Shown: positions 16,886 through 25,933, counted from the first letter of the stretch. The stretch is DNA of 41,944 nucleotides from CAYNST01 sp964546435 (GCA_964546435.1 CAZJKJ010000027.1:1-41944), one strand, 5' to 3'. The notes: generated from the sequence alone by a model not told the origin. Program-made: numbers and translations.

Positions 16886-18004
16886 TCAGCATGCATCGTT
16901 CTGCAGATATTCCACCACTTCCAGATTGAATCCGGAAATGGCCTTGAATCGATAGGGAGCGCTCAGCAGGCGCATTTTCTGAACCCCCAGATCCTGCAGG
17001 ATCTGGGAGCCCGTGCCGACTTCCTTGTACACCAGCTTTTTGCGCGGCCGGGCCTGCTTGCCGGTCAGCAGCCAGTCTATGCTTTCTTCTATTTCTTCCG
17101 AAGTTTCACTGTGGCCAATCAGCACCAGCACTCCACAGCCTTCCTGGGCGATGCGCTCCATGGCGCCGCGAAAGGTCCAGGGTTTGAGATCATCCGCCTC
17201 ACGCGGCAGCAGACCCAGAACATCGCGGGCGGTGCTGCCGACGTGCACCCGCACCAGCGTCGGTTCGTCGGGGCTGACCGTGCCTTTCACCATGGCGAAG
17301 TGATATTCACCGTGCACACTGTCCAGATACGTCTTGAGGAGAAATTCACCGTAGTAGGTCTGCACCTTGCGTTCGTTTATGCAGGAGACGGTTTTCTCGT
17401 GGACGGTCCGGTACTGGATCAGGTCGGCGATGGTGCCGATCTTGAGGTTGTGCTGTCGGGCGAAGGTCTCCAGATCCGGCCGCCGTGCCATGGTGCCATC
17501 GTCATTCATGATTTCCACAATCACCGCCGCCGGCTCGAACCCCGCCAGCCGGCCGAGATCACAACCGGCCTCGGTGTGCCCGGCGCGGTTCAGCACGCCC
17601 CCAGGCTGCGCCATGATGGGAAAAATATGGCCCGGCTGCACGATATCCCGCGGCGTCGCCTGCGCATTCACGGCAACCTGCACCGTGCGCGCCCGGTCGG
17701 CTGCGCTGATCCCCGTGGTGACGCCTTCGGCGGCCTCGATGGACACCGTGAAGTTGGTGCCGTGGGGCGTCAGGTTCTCCAGTGTCATCAGCGGCAGCCC
17801 CAGCTGCTTGCAGCGGGCCTCGGTGAGTGTCAGGCAGATCAGGCCCCGGGCGTGGCGCGCCATGAAGTTGATGTGGTGCGGCTGCACCTGCTGCGCCGCC
17901 ATGACCAGATCACCTTCGTTTTCCCGATCTTCATCATCCATCAGGATGACCATGCGGCCCTGACGGATTTCTTCGATCAGCTCTTCAGTGGTGTTGAGCT
18001 CCAC
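16886..18004 (-). CDS. ribBA: DHBP synthase with degenerate GTP cyclohydrolase II-like domain
   Basis: A 372-residue two-domain protein. The N-terminal domain (1 to about 200) is 3,4-dihydroxy-2-butanone-4-phosphate synthase, with DDEDRENEGDL at 23-33 and the HTEAGCDL motif intact. The C-terminal half resembles GTP cyclohydrolase II, but the zinc site is gone: the SECLTGD...CDC segment reads HVGSTARD (254-261) with no cysteine pair, and RQEGRG is replaced by LIGHSETS. Only the RibB reaction is therefore expected, with ribA supplying cyclohydrolase activity. Related pseudomonads carry the same kind of fusion beside a separate ribA. The start is GTG, five bases after the reconstructed ribE stop. 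Confidence 0.92.
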   Translation of the reverse strand: MELNTTEELIEEIRQGRMVILMDDEDRENEGDLVMAAQQVQPHHINFMARHARGLICLTLTEARCKQLGLPLMTLENLTPHGTNFTVSIEAAEGVTTGISAADRARTVQVAVNAQATPRDIVQPGHIFPIMAQPGGVLNRAGHTEAGCDLGRLAGFEPAAVIVEIMNDDGTMARRPDLETFARQHNLKIGTIADLIQYRTVHEKTVSCINERKVQTYYGEFLLKTYLDSVHGEYHFAMVKGTVSPDEPTLVRVHVGSTARDVLGLLPREADDLKPWTFRGAMERIAQEGCGVLVLIGHSETSEEIEESIDWLLTGKQARPRKKLVYKEVGTGSQILQDLGVQKMRLLSAPYRFKAISGFNLEVVEYLQNDAC

Positions 18005-18009
18005 AGGGT

Positions 18010-18815
18010 TTACCTCATGAATCCGTGTTCTGCCAGGAATGCAGGGGTCAGTGACGGGATCTGGCTGGCGTTGCTGCTGCTAATCAGCCGCTCCAGATAG
18101 CGCGCAATCAGATCCACTTCCAGGTTGACNNNNNNNNNNNNNNNNNNNNNNNNNNNNNNNNNNNNNNNNNNNNNNNNNNNNNNNNNNNNNNNNNNNNNNN
18201 NNNNNNNNNNNNNNNNNNNNNNNNNNNNNTGCTGCTAATCAGCCGCTCCAGATAGCGCGCAATCAGATCCACTTCCAGGTTGACACGGGTGCCGGTCTGG
18301 TAAGCACCCATAATCGTGTGGGACAGGGTATGGGGCACAATATTGACGGTAAAGGCATCCTGAGTGACCGCATTGACCGTCAGACTGATGCCGTCCACCG
18401 TGATCGACCCCTTGGGCGCCACATAACGGGCGAGCTCAGCGGGCATGCGGAGGGTGAAGCGTTCGGAGCGCGCATCGCTGTGTCGCTCGATCACTTCCCC
18501 CAGACCATCGACGTGACCACTGACGATGTGTCCCCCCAGGCGAGAGGCCGGTGTCAGCGCCTGTTCGATATTGACCGGCTGGTTCACCCCCCAGCTACCG
18601 ATGGTGGTGTGCTCCAGAGTTTCCACCGAAACATCCGCCACAAACCCGTTGCCCGGATTCTGGATCACCGTCAGACAGACGCCGTTGGTGGCGATGGAGT
18701 CACCCAGCTTGACCAGGCTCCAGTCGAGCTCGGCCTGCACCTGTACGCGCAGATCACGACCGAGGGGCGTTACCCGGACGACGCGACCGACCGTTTCTAT
18801 GATTCCCGTAAACAT
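18010..18815 (-). CDS. ribE: riboflavin synthase alpha subunit, broken by an assembly gap
   Basis: Riboflavin synthase dismutates two lumazine molecules to riboflavin; it has two similar barrel domains, both visible (MFTGIIE...GIISGHV-type motifs; the second begins near SGHVDGLG). A 100-N gap at 18130-18229 interrupts the frame, with the same 55 bases on both sides. Collapsing one copy and the Ns (155 bp) restores one frame ending ...RLISSSNASQ...EHGFMR and stopping at TAA (18012-18010). That gives 216 residues, close to the E. coli enzyme (213). A GGAGG stands 5 bases before the ATG, inside the end of ribD. The gene is real; its apparent C-terminal break is an artefact. Confidence 0.93.
18075..18129. 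repeat. 55-bp duplicate, left copy at the gap edge
   Basis: These 55 bases, from TGCTGCTAATC to CCAGGTTGAC, recur exactly at 18230-18284 on the other side of the N run. This is the expected result of two contig ends that share a 55-base overlap and were joined with a fixed spacer without being merged. Confidence 0.95.
18130..18229. other. scaffold gap of exactly 100 N
   Basis: Exactly 100 unknown bases, a conventional fixed spacer rather than a measured gap. The flanks overlap, so the true missing length is probably zero and the true distance minus 55. Confidence 0.98.
18230..18284. repeat. 55-bp duplicate, right copy at the gap edge
   Basis: Exact repeat of 18075-18129 immediately after the N run, in the ribE reading frame. 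Confidence 0.95.
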
Positions 18816-18816
18816 T

Positions 18817-19965
18817 TCAGCCTCCGGCCGCCTGCGGGCGAGCCACTATGCGCAGGTCGGGACCGATGGCGGTGACCGACCGGATGTCCAGCGCCAGCGC
18901 CGCACCCATCTGCTCCACCGACCAGTCGAACAGCGGCCGCGCCGTGCTTCCCATCAATTTGGGTGCAATATAAATGACCATCTCGTCCACCAGAGCTTCC
19001 CGCAAAAATGCGCCGGCAAGACCGGGGCCCGTTTCCACCAGCAGTTCGTTGACGCCCTCCGCGCCGAGGCGCCGCAAGAGTTCTGTCAGGGACAGGTGCT
19101 TACCCTGTTGCGGCACACTCCAGTGTTCGACCTGGGCCACGGACTGATCCGCCAAATCCCCAGGGGCTGGAGCCGGTGCCTGCTCTGCCGCCGCGCCCCG
19201 CGCCCAGATGACGCGGCCGGGAATGCGGAACACGGCGGCGTCGGGTTGAATCCGGTTGCGGGAATCCACCAGTACCCGCCAGGGCTGGCGTTGCGTAAAC
19301 GCCAGCTCCGGCAGCCGCACATTGAGCTGCGGATTGTCTGCGAGGACCGAGTCCGCACCGGTCACTATGGCGCAGGAGCGCGCCCGCCAGTGCTGTACAT
19401 CGATGCGGGCCGCGTCCGCCGTAATCCATTGACTCTCACCACTGGCCATGGCGGTGCGTCCGTCCAGGCTCATGGCCATTTTTATCCGTACCCAGGGAAG
19501 TCCGCTGCGCATCCGTTTGCTGAACCCGGGATTCAAGGCCGCGCATGCTTCCGGCAACACAGGTCCTGTAACCGCCACACCCGCTGCCCGCAACAGCGCC
19601 AGACCGCGCCCGGCCACCAGCGGATTGGCGTCTTCCATACCGTAGACCACCCGAGCGACACCCGCAGCGACCAGTGCCGCCGCGCAAGGCCCGGTTCGGC
19701 CCTGATGGGCGCAGGGTTCCAGCGTCACATAGGCCGTGGCACCGCGGGCGGCGTCTCCGGCCTGCGCCAGGGCAACCACTTCTGCGTGCGCCTGACCCGC
19801 CCGCTCATGAAATCCTTCGCCTATGACCTGTCCGGCGGGGTCCACCAGCACACACCCCACCCGGGGATTGGGCATGGTGGTATACAGGCCCTGCTCTGCC
19901 AGCGTCACGGCCCTCGCCATAAACGCAGTCGCAGTTGCCTCCGCGGTGACCTCGACTTCACTCAT
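18817..19965 (-). CDS. ribD: bifunctional riboflavin deaminase/reductase RibD
   Basis: A 382-residue two-domain enzyme. The N-terminal deaminase (1 to about 145) has the zinc motif HAE (60-62) and PCAHQGRTGPC with C85 and C94. The C-terminal reductase (about 150-370) has the KMAMSLDGRTA segment and a late GPGLAGAFL. It carries out two successive steps between RibA and lumazine synthase. One base separates its stop from the ribE ATG. The Ala/Pro-rich stretch near residue 265 is a variable loop. Confidence 0.95.
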   Translation of the reverse strand: MSEVEVTAEATATAFMARAVTLAEQGLYTTMPNPRVGCVLVDPAGQVIGEGFHERAGQAHAEVVALAQAGDAARGATAYVTLEPCAHQGRTGPCAAALVAAGVARVVYGMEDANPLVAGRGLALLRAAGVAVTGPVLPEACAALNPGFSKRMRSGLPWVRIKMAMSLDGRTAMASGESQWITADAARIDVQHWRARSCAIVTGADSVLADNPQLNVRLPELAFTQRQPWRVLVDSRNRIQPDAAVFRIPGRVIWARGAAAEQAPAPAPGDLADQSVAQVEHWSVPQQGKHLSLTELLRRLGAEGVNELLVETGPGLAGAFLREALVDEMVIYIAPKLMGSTARPLFDWSVEQMGAALALDIRSVTAIGPDLRIVARPQAAGG

Positions 19966-20001
19966 TGGCGTTATCCATTGGCTTCATCCCTCGGCGGCTG
20001 G

Positions 20002-20463
20002 TCAGGCATCCGGTTCCTGCTCGAAATGATCCACCGCCTGCCGGAACTCGCTGATGTCCTGAAAACTCCGGTAGACCGATGCAAACCGGACGTAAGCCAC
20101 GCCATCCAGCTGACGCAGGGCCGTCATGACTTTCTCGCCGACATACAGGGATTTTATTTCCCGCTCGCCGGTCGCCTGGATCTGCTGCTTGATGTGGTTG
20201 ACGGTGGTTTCAATCTGTTCGACGCTGACCGGCCGTTTTTCCAGAGCCCGCAGCAGGCCATTGCGCAATTTCTGTTCATCGAAGGGTTCGCGGGTACCGT
20301 CCTGCTTCACCACTTTTGGCATGAGCAACTCGGCCACCTCGAAGGTGGTGAAGCGCTCATGGCAACTCAGACACTCACGCCGGCGCCGCACCTGGCCGCC
20401 GTCGGCGACCAGACGCGAATCGATAACCTTGGTGTCGGCCGCGCTGCAAAAGGGGCAATGCAC
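20002..20463 (-). CDS. nrdR: transcriptional repressor NrdR
   Basis: A 153-residue regulator of ribonucleotide reductase genes. A zinc ribbon with C3, C6, C31 and C34 binds DNA, and an ATP-cone domain (about 48-138) senses ATP/dATP. The start is GTG at 20463; this fits because the conserved product begins (M)HCPFC. It lies 9 bases after glyA and 36 before ribD, the standard glyA-nrdR-ribD order. No nrd genes occur in the window. Confidence 0.96.
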   Translation of the reverse strand: MHCPFCSAADTKVIDSRLVADGGQVRRRRECLSCHERFTTFEVAELLMPKVVKQDGTREPFDEQKLRNGLLRALEKRPVSVEQIETTVNHIKQQIQATGEREIKSLYVGEKVMTALRQLDGVAYVRFASVYRSFQDISEFRQAVDHFEQEPDA

Positions 20464-20472
20464 GTGGGTGTC

Positions 20473-21732
20473 TCAGTACACCGGGAAGCGTTTGCAGATC
20501 TCGAGAACCCTGGCCTTAACGGCGGGAATTACATCCGCCGATGTGCCCGCATCGAGACTGTCGAGAAGATCGCACATCCAGTGAGTCAACTGCACACATT
20601 CCGCTTCGCGGAAGCCACGGGTGGTGACGGCGGGGGTACCGACACGCAGGCCACTGGTGACAAACGGCGAGCGCGGATCGTTGGGTACGGCGTTCTTGTT
20701 GACTGTGATGTTGGCCTGACCCAGCGCTTCGTCGGCGTCTTTGCCCGTGTATTCCCGACCGATCAGATCGACCAGCATCAGGTGATTTTTTGTGCCACCA
20801 GAGACGATCTTGATACCGCGTTCAATAAAGGTGCCGGCCATCGCCTGGGCGTTTTTCACGACCTGCTGCTGGTAGGTTCGGAACTCATCGCTCATGGCTT
20901 CCTTAAAGCAGATGGCTTTGGCCGCGATCACGTGCATGAGCGGACCACCCTGCCCGCCCGGGAAGACGGCCGAGTTCAGCTTCTTCTCCAGCGCCTCGTT
21001 GGCCTTCGCCAGAATGATGCCGCCCCGGGGGCCGCGCAGAGTCTTGTGGGTGGTGGACGTCGTCACGTCCGCGATCTTCACCGGTGACGGGTATTCACCA
21101 GCCGCCACCAGCCCGGCGACATGGGCCATGTCCACCAGCAGGCAAGCACCGACTTCATCGGCGATTTCACGGAATTTCTGCCAGTCCAGAATCTGGCTGT
21201 AGGCGGAAAAGCCTGCCACCACCATCTTCGGCCGGTGTTCGCGGGCGAGGGCAGCAATTTCGTCATAGTCCACTTCGCCAGTATCGGGGTTGATGCCGTA
21301 CTGGACCGCGTTGTACATCTTGCCGGAGAAGTTTGCCTTGGCGCCGTGGGTCAAATGGCCGCCGTGGGCCAGGCTCATACCCAGAACGGTGTCTCCGGGA
21401 TTGAGGAGTGCCTGATAGACCGCAGAGTTTGCCTGGGAACCGGAGTGCGGCTGGACGTTTGCATAGTCGGCACCAAACAACTGCTTGACCCGTTCGATGG
21501 CCAGTGCTTCGGCCTGATCGACGTACTCGCAGCCGCCGTAATAGCGCTTGGACGGATAGCCTTCAGCGTACTTGTTGGTGAGCTTGCTGCCCTGGGCGGT
21601 CATCACCAGCGGGCTGGCGTAGTTTTCCGAGGCAATGAGTTCAATGTGCTCTTCCTGACGCACCCCTTCTTTCTGAATGGCCTGCCAGATTTCCGGGTCG
21701 AAGTCGGCGATAGTCAATGATCTGTCAAACAT
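20473..21732 (-). CDS. glyA: serine hydroxymethyltransferase
   Basis: A 419-residue PLP enzyme interconverting serine and glycine with tetrahydrofolate, the main source of one-carbon units. The PLP-lysine is K230 in TTSTTHK (E. coli K229), with DMAHVAGL just before it. The ATG at 21732 has GAGG seven bases upstream and starts MFDRS; a TTG four codons earlier is less likely. It is probably the first gene of the long minus-strand run reaching ribA. Confidence 0.96.
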   Translation of the reverse strand: MFDRSLTIADFDPEIWQAIQKEGVRQEEHIELIASENYASPLVMTAQGSKLTNKYAEGYPSKRYYGGCEYVDQAEALAIERVKQLFGADYANVQPHSGSQANSAVYQALLNPGDTVLGMSLAHGGHLTHGAKANFSGKMYNAVQYGINPDTGEVDYDEIAALAREHRPKMVVAGFSAYSQILDWQKFREIADEVGACLLVDMAHVAGLVAAGEYPSPVKIADVTTSTTHKTLRGPRGGIILAKANEALEKKLNSAVFPGGQGGPLMHVIAAKAICFKEAMSDEFRTYQQQVVKNAQAMAGTFIERGIKIVSGGTKNHLMLVDLIGREYTGKDADEALGQANITVNKNAVPNDPRSPFVTSGLRVGTPAVTTRGFREAECVQLTHWMCDLLDSLDAGTSADVIPAVKARVLEICKRFPVY

Positions 21733-21906
21733 CGTAATCCTCAAGCGTGACTGCGGTCGTTAAAGGCCGGCATTGTACACCAAAGCGGCTGCAAAACGAC
21801 TGACGGCGGCGGCTAATCCGCCGCGGGCAAACACCCCCCGGCAATTGAATTCCGTATCTGGAGTGTTTACTCTGCGCCCGGTCAATCTGATTGAGGTCAA
21901 AGGCTC
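21733..21906. promoter_or_regulatory. divergent glyA / ettA control region
   Basis: A 174-bp region. For ettA, TTGAAT (21845-21850) and TACTCT (21868-21873) are spaced 17 bases apart. For glyA, TACAAT on the minus strand (21777-21772) is a possible -10 without a convincing -35. No riboswitch structure was recognised. Both assignments are by eye. Confidence 0.35.
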
Positions 21907-23571
21907 ATGGCGCAATACGTGTACACGATGAATCGGGTAGGCAAGATCGTGCCGCCCAAGCGCGAAATTCTGAAAGACATTTCCCTGTCCTTTTTTCCCG
22001 GCGCCAAAATTGGCGTGCTCGGTCTCAATGGCGCCGGCAAATCCACCCTCTTGCGAATTATGGCGGGCGTCGACCAGGATTTTCAGGGCGAAGCTCGTCC
22101 CATGCCCGGCATCAAGGTGGGCTATCTGCCCCAGGAGCCGCAGCTTAACCCCGACAAGGATGTGCGCGGCAACGTCGTTGAAGGGATGCAGGAGGCGGTC
22201 GATGCCCTGGCGGGGCTCGATCAGGTGTATGCCGCCTATGCGGAACCGGACGCGGATTTCGATGCTTTGGCCAAACGTCAGGGGCAACTCGAAGACATTA
22301 TCCAGACCTGGGATGCCCACAATCTCGAGCATACCCTGGAAGTGGCCGCCGATGCCCTGAGACTGCCGCCCTGGGATGCCAGCGTCGCCCAGCTTTCCGG
22401 CGGCGAGAAGCGCCGGGTGGCCTTGTGCCGCCTGCTGCTGTCCCGGCCCGACATGCTGCTGATCGACGAGCCCACCAACCACCTGGATGCCGAATCGGTG
22501 TACTGGCTCGAGCAGTTTCTGGTGAATTTCCCCGGCACCGTGGTTGCCATTACCCACGACCGCTATTTTCTGGACAATGCCGCCGGCTGGATTCTGGAAC
22601 TGGATCGCGGCCGCGGCATTCCGTACGAAGGCAATTATTCCACCTGGCTGGAGGCGAAGCAGAAACGTCTGGAGCAGGAATCACGCACTGAAGCGGCCCA
22701 GCAGAAGGCCCTCAAGTCCGAGCTGGAATGGGTTCGGCAGAATCCGAAAGGTCGTCACGCCAAGAGCAAGGCTCGCCTGGCGCGCTTTGAAGAGATGCAG
22801 TCCCAGGAATTCCAGAAACGCAACGAAACCAACGAGATTTACATTCCCCCCGGCGAGCGTCTCGGGGACAAGGTGATCGAATTTCACGGGGTTTCCAAAG
22901 CATATGGCGACCGGTTGCTCATCGATAACCTGACCTTTTCGGTACCCAAAGGCGCGATTATCGGCATCGTCGGCGGCAATGGCGCGGGCAAGTCAACACT
23001 GTTCCGGATGATTACCGGCACCGAAAAGCCGGACCGCGGGGACATTGTCCTCGGCGAGACCGTGCAGATCGCCTACGTGGAACAGGGACGGGAAAACCTC
23101 GACGATAACGCGACGGTGTGGGAATCAGTCTCCGGTGGTCAGGACATACTGCGTATCGGCCAGTATGAAACCAATTCCCGCTCCTACGTGGGCCGCTTCA
23201 ACTTCAAGGGTACAGATCAGCAAAAGCGGGTCGGTGAATTGTCCGGCGGGGAGCGCGGGCGCCTGCACCTGGCCAACACCCTCAAGCAGGGCGCCAACGT
23301 GCTGCTGCTCGATGAGCCGTCCAACGACCTGGATGTGGAAACCATGCGGGCACTGGAAGACGCCCTGCTCGCCTTCCCGGGGTCGGCATTGATCATTTCC
23401 CACGACCGCTGGTTTCTGGACCGGGTCGCCACCCACATTCTGGCCTATGAGGGCGAGAGTGAAGTGGTGTTCTTCGAGGGGAATTTCAGCGACTACCATG
23501 AGGATTTTATTGCCCGCAAAGGCGCCAATGCCCAGCCAAAACGGATGAAATACAAGCCGCTGAAGGCCTGA
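21907..23571 (+). CDS. ettA: energy-dependent translational throttle protein EttA
   Basis: A 554-residue ABC-F ATPase that binds the ribosomal E site and gates the first elongation step according to ATP/ADP ratio. It has two nucleotide-binding domains: Walker A GLNGAGKST (39-47) with signature LSGGEKRR, and GGNGAGKST with LSGGERGR in the second. The P-site tRNA-interaction linker lies between them (about 240-320). No membrane segments. The N-terminal AQYVYTMNRVGK and C-terminal KRMKYKPL are EttA-specific. Transcribed divergently from glyA. Confidence 0.96.
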   Translation: MAQYVYTMNRVGKIVPPKREILKDISLSFFPGAKIGVLGLNGAGKSTLLRIMAGVDQDFQGEARPMPGIKVGYLPQEPQLNPDKDVRGNVVEGMQEAVDALAGLDQVYAAYAEPDADFDALAKRQGQLEDIIQTWDAHNLEHTLEVAADALRLPPWDASVAQLSGGEKRRVALCRLLLSRPDMLLIDEPTNHLDAESVYWLEQFLVNFPGTVVAITHDRYFLDNAAGWILELDRGRGIPYEGNYSTWLEAKQKRLEQESRTEAAQQKALKSELEWVRQNPKGRHAKSKARLARFEEMQSQEFQKRNETNEIYIPPGERLGDKVIEFHGVSKAYGDRLLIDNLTFSVPKGAIIGIVGGNGAGKSTLFRMITGTEKPDRGDIVLGETVQIAYVEQGRENLDDNATVWESVSGGQDILRIGQYETNSRSYVGRFNFKGTDQQKRVGELSGGERGRLHLANTLKQGANVLLLDEPSNDLDVETMRALEDALLAFPGSALIISHDRWFLDRVATHILAYEGESEVVFFEGNFSDYHEDFIARKGANAQPKRMKYKPLKA

Positions 23572-23580
23572 TCGGACACG

Positions 23581-23602
23581 CCGGGGCGCGCAATCGCCCC
23601 GG
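23581..23602 (+). terminator. GC-rich hairpin after ettA
   Basis: CCGGGGCG and CGCCCCGG form a perfect 8-bp stem with a 6-base loop, 9 bases after the ettA stop. No T run follows, so it could be a transcript-stabilising hairpin or a weak terminator. Confidence 0.45.
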
Positions 23603-23636
23603 CCTTGCACTCTCCACGCTCGCCGGACACTCAGCC

Positions 23637-23668
23637 CGTTCATCCGTTCATCCGTTCATCCGTTCATC
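23637..23668. repeat. 8-bp tandem repeat, four copies
   Basis: Four exact head-to-tail copies of CGTTCATC in the intergenic stretch between ettA and the PilZ gene. The stretch 23603-23848 otherwise holds no gene. Confidence 0.9.
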
Positions 23669-23848
23669 AACACAGCAAATTCTGCGCTCGCCCCCCGATT
23701 TGTCCTGTCCTCTGAGAAGTGGCGCACATCTGTGTGCTGACTACACTGAAAAGAGCAGCACCGCACCACCCCAAAGACTCGAGCGTCCCGTAAGTATCCG
23801 ACGGCGGGTTTTCACCCTTCGGTCCCCATCTCTTTAACAGGTGAGACG

Positions 23849-24229
23849 ATGCATAGCCAAATCCGTGAAGACCGACGCCTGTTCAGCCGCATCAACTTTG
23901 GCGCGGACGCCTGTATCTCTCAGGGAAACGGGAAAATCCCCTGCCATCTGGTAGACATCTCCCTGAACGGGGTACTCATTGAAGCCCACAGTGACCTCCA
24001 GATTGATCCCGGTCAGCCCTGCACCCTGCTGATCTGTCTGAGCGATGAAGCCACGATCACCATGCACCTCCAGCTCATTCACACCAGCCGCAAGCTGCTG
24101 GGGTTCCAGTGCTCGACCATCGACATGGAAAGCATCGGCCACCTGCGCCGCCTGATTGAACTGAACATCCCCGGCGCGGAAGCGTCCCAGCGGGTGCTGG
24201 CGGAGCTTCTCAATCGGCAGCCGCTATAG
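23849..24229 (+). CDS. single-domain PilZ protein, MapZ/PA4608-like
   Basis: A 126-residue single PilZ domain, expected to bind cyclic di-GMP. The RxxxR motif (RRLFSR, about 9-14) and the DISLNGVLI motif (D/NxSxxG) are both present, so ligand binding is likely. The C-terminal pattern GFQCSTIDMESIGHLRRLIELN closely matches what I recall of Pseudomonas aeruginosa PA4608 (MapZ), which also lies beside radA and acts on a chemotaxis methyltransferase. Whether this protein has that partner is inference. An AGGTGAG ribosome site precedes the ATG. It converges on radA. Confidence 0.88.
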   Translation: MHSQIREDRRLFSRINFGADACISQGNGKIPCHLVDISLNGVLIEAHSDLQIDPGQPCTLLICLSDEATITMHLQLIHTSRKLLGFQCSTIDMESIGHLRRLIELNIPGAEASQRVLAELLNRQPL

Positions 24230-24321
24230 GCCCGGTCCAGCCGGTCTTCAGTTAGCCGTTCTATCGCGGCTGATCGTTTGCGGGTTATGAAACGGCTTCT
24301 ATGCCATCTCCGCGAAGGAAA

Positions 24322-25674
24322 TCAGAAAAAGGCGAGGGCTTCTTCGAGCTTTTTGACCGGAGTGACCTCCAGGGATGCAAATTTTTCCTTGCCCACATTG
24401 GCAACGGGCACAATTGCCCGTCGAAAACCGTGTTTGGCCGCTTCCCGCAAACGCTCCTGACCGCTCGGCACCGGACGGATCTCGCCAGCCAGCCCCACTT
24501 CGCCGAAGACCACCAGGTCTTTGGGTAAGGGCTGATTGCGAAAGCTGGAAACCAGGGCAAACAGCAGTGCCAGATCGGCACTGGTTTCCATGATCTTCAC
24601 TCCGCCCACTACGTTCACGAACACATCCTGATCCGTGAGCATCACACCGCCATGGCGGTGCAGCACCGCCAGCAGCATGGACAGGCGGTTCTGCTCCAGT
24701 CCTACGGCCACCCGCCGTGGCTGCCCGCCGTGCCCCGCATCCACCAGCGCCTGGATTTCCACCAGCAGCGGTCGCGTGCCCTCCCAAACCACCATGACCA
24801 CCGAGCCGGCGGCAACTTCGTCGGGGCGCTGCAAAAAAATGGCCGAGGGGTTGGTCACCTCGCGCATCCCCAGCTCAGTCATCGCAAACACCCCCAGTTC
24901 GTTGACGGCACCAAAGCGGTTCTTGTGTCCCCGCAGGGTACGGAAGCGCGAGTCGTGGCCCCCTTCGAGCATGATGGAGCAGTCGATGATATGTTCCAGC
25001 ACTTTGGGGCCGGCGAGACTGCCATCCTTGGTCACATGCCCCACCAGAATCAGCACGGTACCGCTTTGCTTGGCAAACCGCGTTAGCGCGGCAGCACTTT
25101 CGCGCACCTGCGACACACTGCCCGGCGCGGAGCTGATATCGGCCAGATGCATGACCTGCACCGAATCAACCACCAGGATTTTCGGGTCGACCCGGCGCCC
25201 CGCGTCGATGACTTTCTCCACATTGGTTTCGGCCAGCACCTGCAGGTTGTCGATGGGCAGGCCGAGACGGCGGGCACGCAGCGCCACCTGTTGCAGGGAC
25301 TCCTCACCAGTGACATACAGGGCTGTGTGGGTCTGCGCCAGAGCGCACAATGTCTGCAACAGCAGCGTCGATTTGCCCGCGCCGGGGTGTCCGCCCAGGA
25401 GTACAACAGATCCCGGCACGAAACCGCCGCCGAGGACCCGGTCGAATTCTTCCATGGTTGAGGAAAAGCGCGGCAGATCCTCCAGGGATATATCCTTCAG
25501 GCTCTGTACCTGACCGCTCACCGCGCCGGCATATCCCTGCTCGCCGCTGCGGGCCGACCCCATCCGTACTTCACTCAGACTGTTCCAGACACCGCATTCG
25601 GTGCACTGCCCCTGCCACTTGCGGTAATCCGCCCCGCAATCGTTGCAGACATATGCTGATTTGGTCTTGGTCAA
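24322..25674 (-). CDS. radA: DNA repair protein RadA
   Basis: A 450-residue RecA-like helicase that helps process recombination branches. It has an N-terminal zinc finger (C10, C13, C24, C27), Walker A GGHPGAGKST (94-103), the RadA-specific KNRFG (251-255), and a Lon-protease-like C-terminal domain without peptidase function. The start is TTG at 25674: AAGGAG lies 5 bases upstream and the protein then begins (M)TKTKSAYVC like the family. The frame is open to 25800, but the extra 42 residues are unconserved. Confidence 0.95.
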   Translation of the reverse strand: MTKTKSAYVCNDCGADYRKWQGQCTECGVWNSLSEVRMGSARSGEQGYAGAVSGQVQSLKDISLEDLPRFSSTMEEFDRVLGGGFVPGSVVLLGGHPGAGKSTLLLQTLCALAQTHTALYVTGEESLQQVALRARRLGLPIDNLQVLAETNVEKVIDAGRRVDPKILVVDSVQVMHLADISSAPGSVSQVRESAAALTRFAKQSGTVLILVGHVTKDGSLAGPKVLEHIIDCSIMLEGGHDSRFRTLRGHKNRFGAVNELGVFAMTELGMREVTNPSAIFLQRPDEVAAGSVVMVVWEGTRPLLVEIQALVDAGHGGQPRRVAVGLEQNRLSMLLAVLHRHGGVMLTDQDVFVNVVGGVKIMETSADLALLFALVSSFRNQPLPKDLVVFGEVGLAGEIRPVPSGQERLREAAKHGFRRAIVPVANVGKEKFASLEVTPVKKLEEALAFF

Positions 25675-25816
25675 TTTGGCTCCTTGTCGTGAGGATCGCT
25701 GTCTTGAAAGTCGCTTGTCTTGATGTTCGTTTGTCCCGCTGACTGATCGCCAGCCGCGCCGCAGTATGTGCAGGGACTGGAAAAACGTCCAGCAGTTCAA
25801 GAAGCCGGGGCGGCTC

Positions 25817-25845
25817 TTGCCAAAATTTGTCGCGGCTTCTACTTT
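25817..25845 (+). promoter_or_regulatory. candidate sigma-70 promoter of the DnaT-like/P-like pair
   Basis: TTGCCA (25817-25822) and TACTTT (25840-25845) with a 17-base spacer, about 90 bases upstream of the DnaT-like start. It lies in the 259-bp region between the divergent radA and DnaT-like genes, which holds no other recognised feature. Confidence 0.45.
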
Positions 25846-25933
25846 ATTTTCCGTGCACCTGTGCTACCGTGAATGGCCTTGCTGACACAAGCGCCGCTGA
25901 CCCTCCCGGTTGACCGGCCACCCTAAAGAAACA

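Noticed and set aside
16760..18100. 446-codon plus-strand frame opposite ribBA
   Set aside because: Shadow of a conserved gene; no recognisable product.
18130..18815. ribE as a truncated pseudogene
   Set aside because: The break is the N gap with duplicated edges; collapsing it gives an intact gene.
18526..21087. Very long plus-strand open frame (853 codons) opposite ribE, ribD, nrdR and glyA
   Set aside because: It is the antisense of four clear genes in GC-rich sequence; its residues are Arg/His/Gln-rich without domains, and it has no ribosome site.
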